DNA of 64,000 bases, taken from Escallonia rubra (lineage: Eukaryota; Streptophyta; Magnoliopsida; Escalloniales; Escalloniaceae). How positions within the stretch are numbered: the stretch's first letter is position 1; each line of letters begins with the position of its first letter. The notes beneath the pieces were generated by a model. That model ran no database searches and was not told where the DNA came from. It saw only the letters and a program-made list of their open reading frames with translations. The stretch spans positions 124,001 to 188,000 of the forward strand of contig JAVXUO010001306.1 of assembly GCA_033065855.1 (NCBI GenBank), written 5' to 3'. Positions 63,556 to 64,000 of this stretch are shown here, piece after piece. Position numbers and translations under genes: made by a program.

Positions 63556-64000
63556 ATGCCAGAGTCTTCAGATAGTGTAACTTCTTGCGAAGAAGAAGTT
63601 GTTAAGAGTAGTTCTTCTTCATCCACGGGACGAGCTCTAACGTCCCAAAGTGAGGTAGGTCCTTCCAACCCTCAATCGTCATAACCTTTACCACCTAGAA
63701 ATGCACTAGGTGATTTAAAGGGTAAAGCTGAGGACAAAGAGAATCCCAAACCCTGGTTTACTGTGATGAAAAGCAGAATAAAATGACAAGGGAAGAATTA
63801 GAGGCATTGATCATGGAATATCCTCTTCCTAAAGGTTGGATAACTCGAGTTCCAGAGTTGCAAGAGCCAGCCAACTATGGAACAGATTGGGAAACAGACA
63901 TCTATGAGGAGCAAGTGAGGTCGGGCTATAGGCTCCCTCTGTACCCGTTTTCCCTTCAGATGTTTAAGCACTATCAGATGGCTCCAAGATAGCTTGTGCC
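63556..64000 (+). pseudogene. Gypsy-element extra ORF (PF04195-like 'putative gypsy type transposon'), cut by the window
   Basis: ATG at 63556 ('MPESSDSVTSCEEEVVKSSS'), acidic/Ser-rich start, then 'NALGDLKGKAEDKENPKPW' and, after a one-base shift in an A run near 63780, 'MTREELEALIMEYPLPKG' and 'GYRLPLYPFSLQMFKHYQMA'. The last stretch resembles the N-terminal domain of the 'putative gypsy type transposon' family found as an additional ORF in Tat-lineage gypsy elements, often antisense and next to the 3' LTR. Its orientation opposite to the LTR at 62105-63345 fits that. A TATA-like 'tttataaaaaaagg' is at 63412-63425. Defects: TAA 63682, the frameshift, and TAG 63990. The element continues past the window end. 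Confidence 0.5.

Overview
This is nuclear DNA of a flowering plant, most likely a eudicot with a large, repeat-rich genome. The signs are split genes with GT-AG introns, a chloroplast-targeted ketol-acid reductoisomerase, a papain-like protease of the SAG39 type, and dense plant transposons (MULE, hAT, CACTA, copia, gypsy, LINE-like). I cannot name the species. Only two genes look intact and host-encoded: ketol-acid reductoisomerase (+, 16126-20990, ten exons, 592 aa) and a vacuolar-type cysteine protease (-, 56784-57893, two exons, 341 aa). A decayed relative of the protease lies at about 38.9-39.97 kb.

Layout. 1 to about 10.05 kb: a large Mutator-like element (MULE1) with long inverted repeats built of 0.6-kb tandem units. 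It carries a split plant-mobile-domain/Ulp1-protease fusion gene (+) converging on a FAR1-type transposase (-), with a 167-bp tandem array between them. 10.1-15.5 kb: a G-rich tract, a 45-bp-period hairpin array, two noncoding hairpin-TIR elements sitting in TA microsatellites, a gypsy gag relic and a nested MULE-like element. 16.0-21.2 kb: the reductoisomerase gene. 21.2-24.6 kb: a LINE-like insert, an RNase H cassette and CA/GA repeats. 24.6-28.35 kb: a hAT element with perfect 8-bp target duplications and one nonsense codon. 28.7-30 kb: a second RNase H cassette. 30.1-32.9 kb: a chimeric LTR element with copia ends and a gypsy-type gag. 33.5-35.2 kb: a deletion derivative of the hAT. 36.9-38.0 kb: a noncoding CACTA element. 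38.7-42.1 kb: a TIR relict, the protease pseudogene and a truncated copia joined to its 5' end. 42.3-51.5 kb: MULE2, with the same gene content and convergent layout as MULE1 but quite different sequence; it is studded with a 23-nt palindrome. 51.5-53.4 kb: a long TA tract and a higher-order repeat. 55.9-56.3 kb: a copia solo LTR. 62.1-64 kb: a minus-strand gypsy LTR with a hairpin minisatellite, next to an antisense extra ORF cut by the window end.

The strongest candidate for an under-described system is the pair MULE1/MULE2. Both are large MULEs that pair a FAR1-like DDE transposase with a PMD-Ulp1 fusion on the opposite strand, and both place a tandem array between the two 3' ends. In MULE2 the array and both ends share one palindrome that could be a protein-binding site. 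The single-base stops in these transposon genes all fit C-to-T change, as expected after cytosine methylation.
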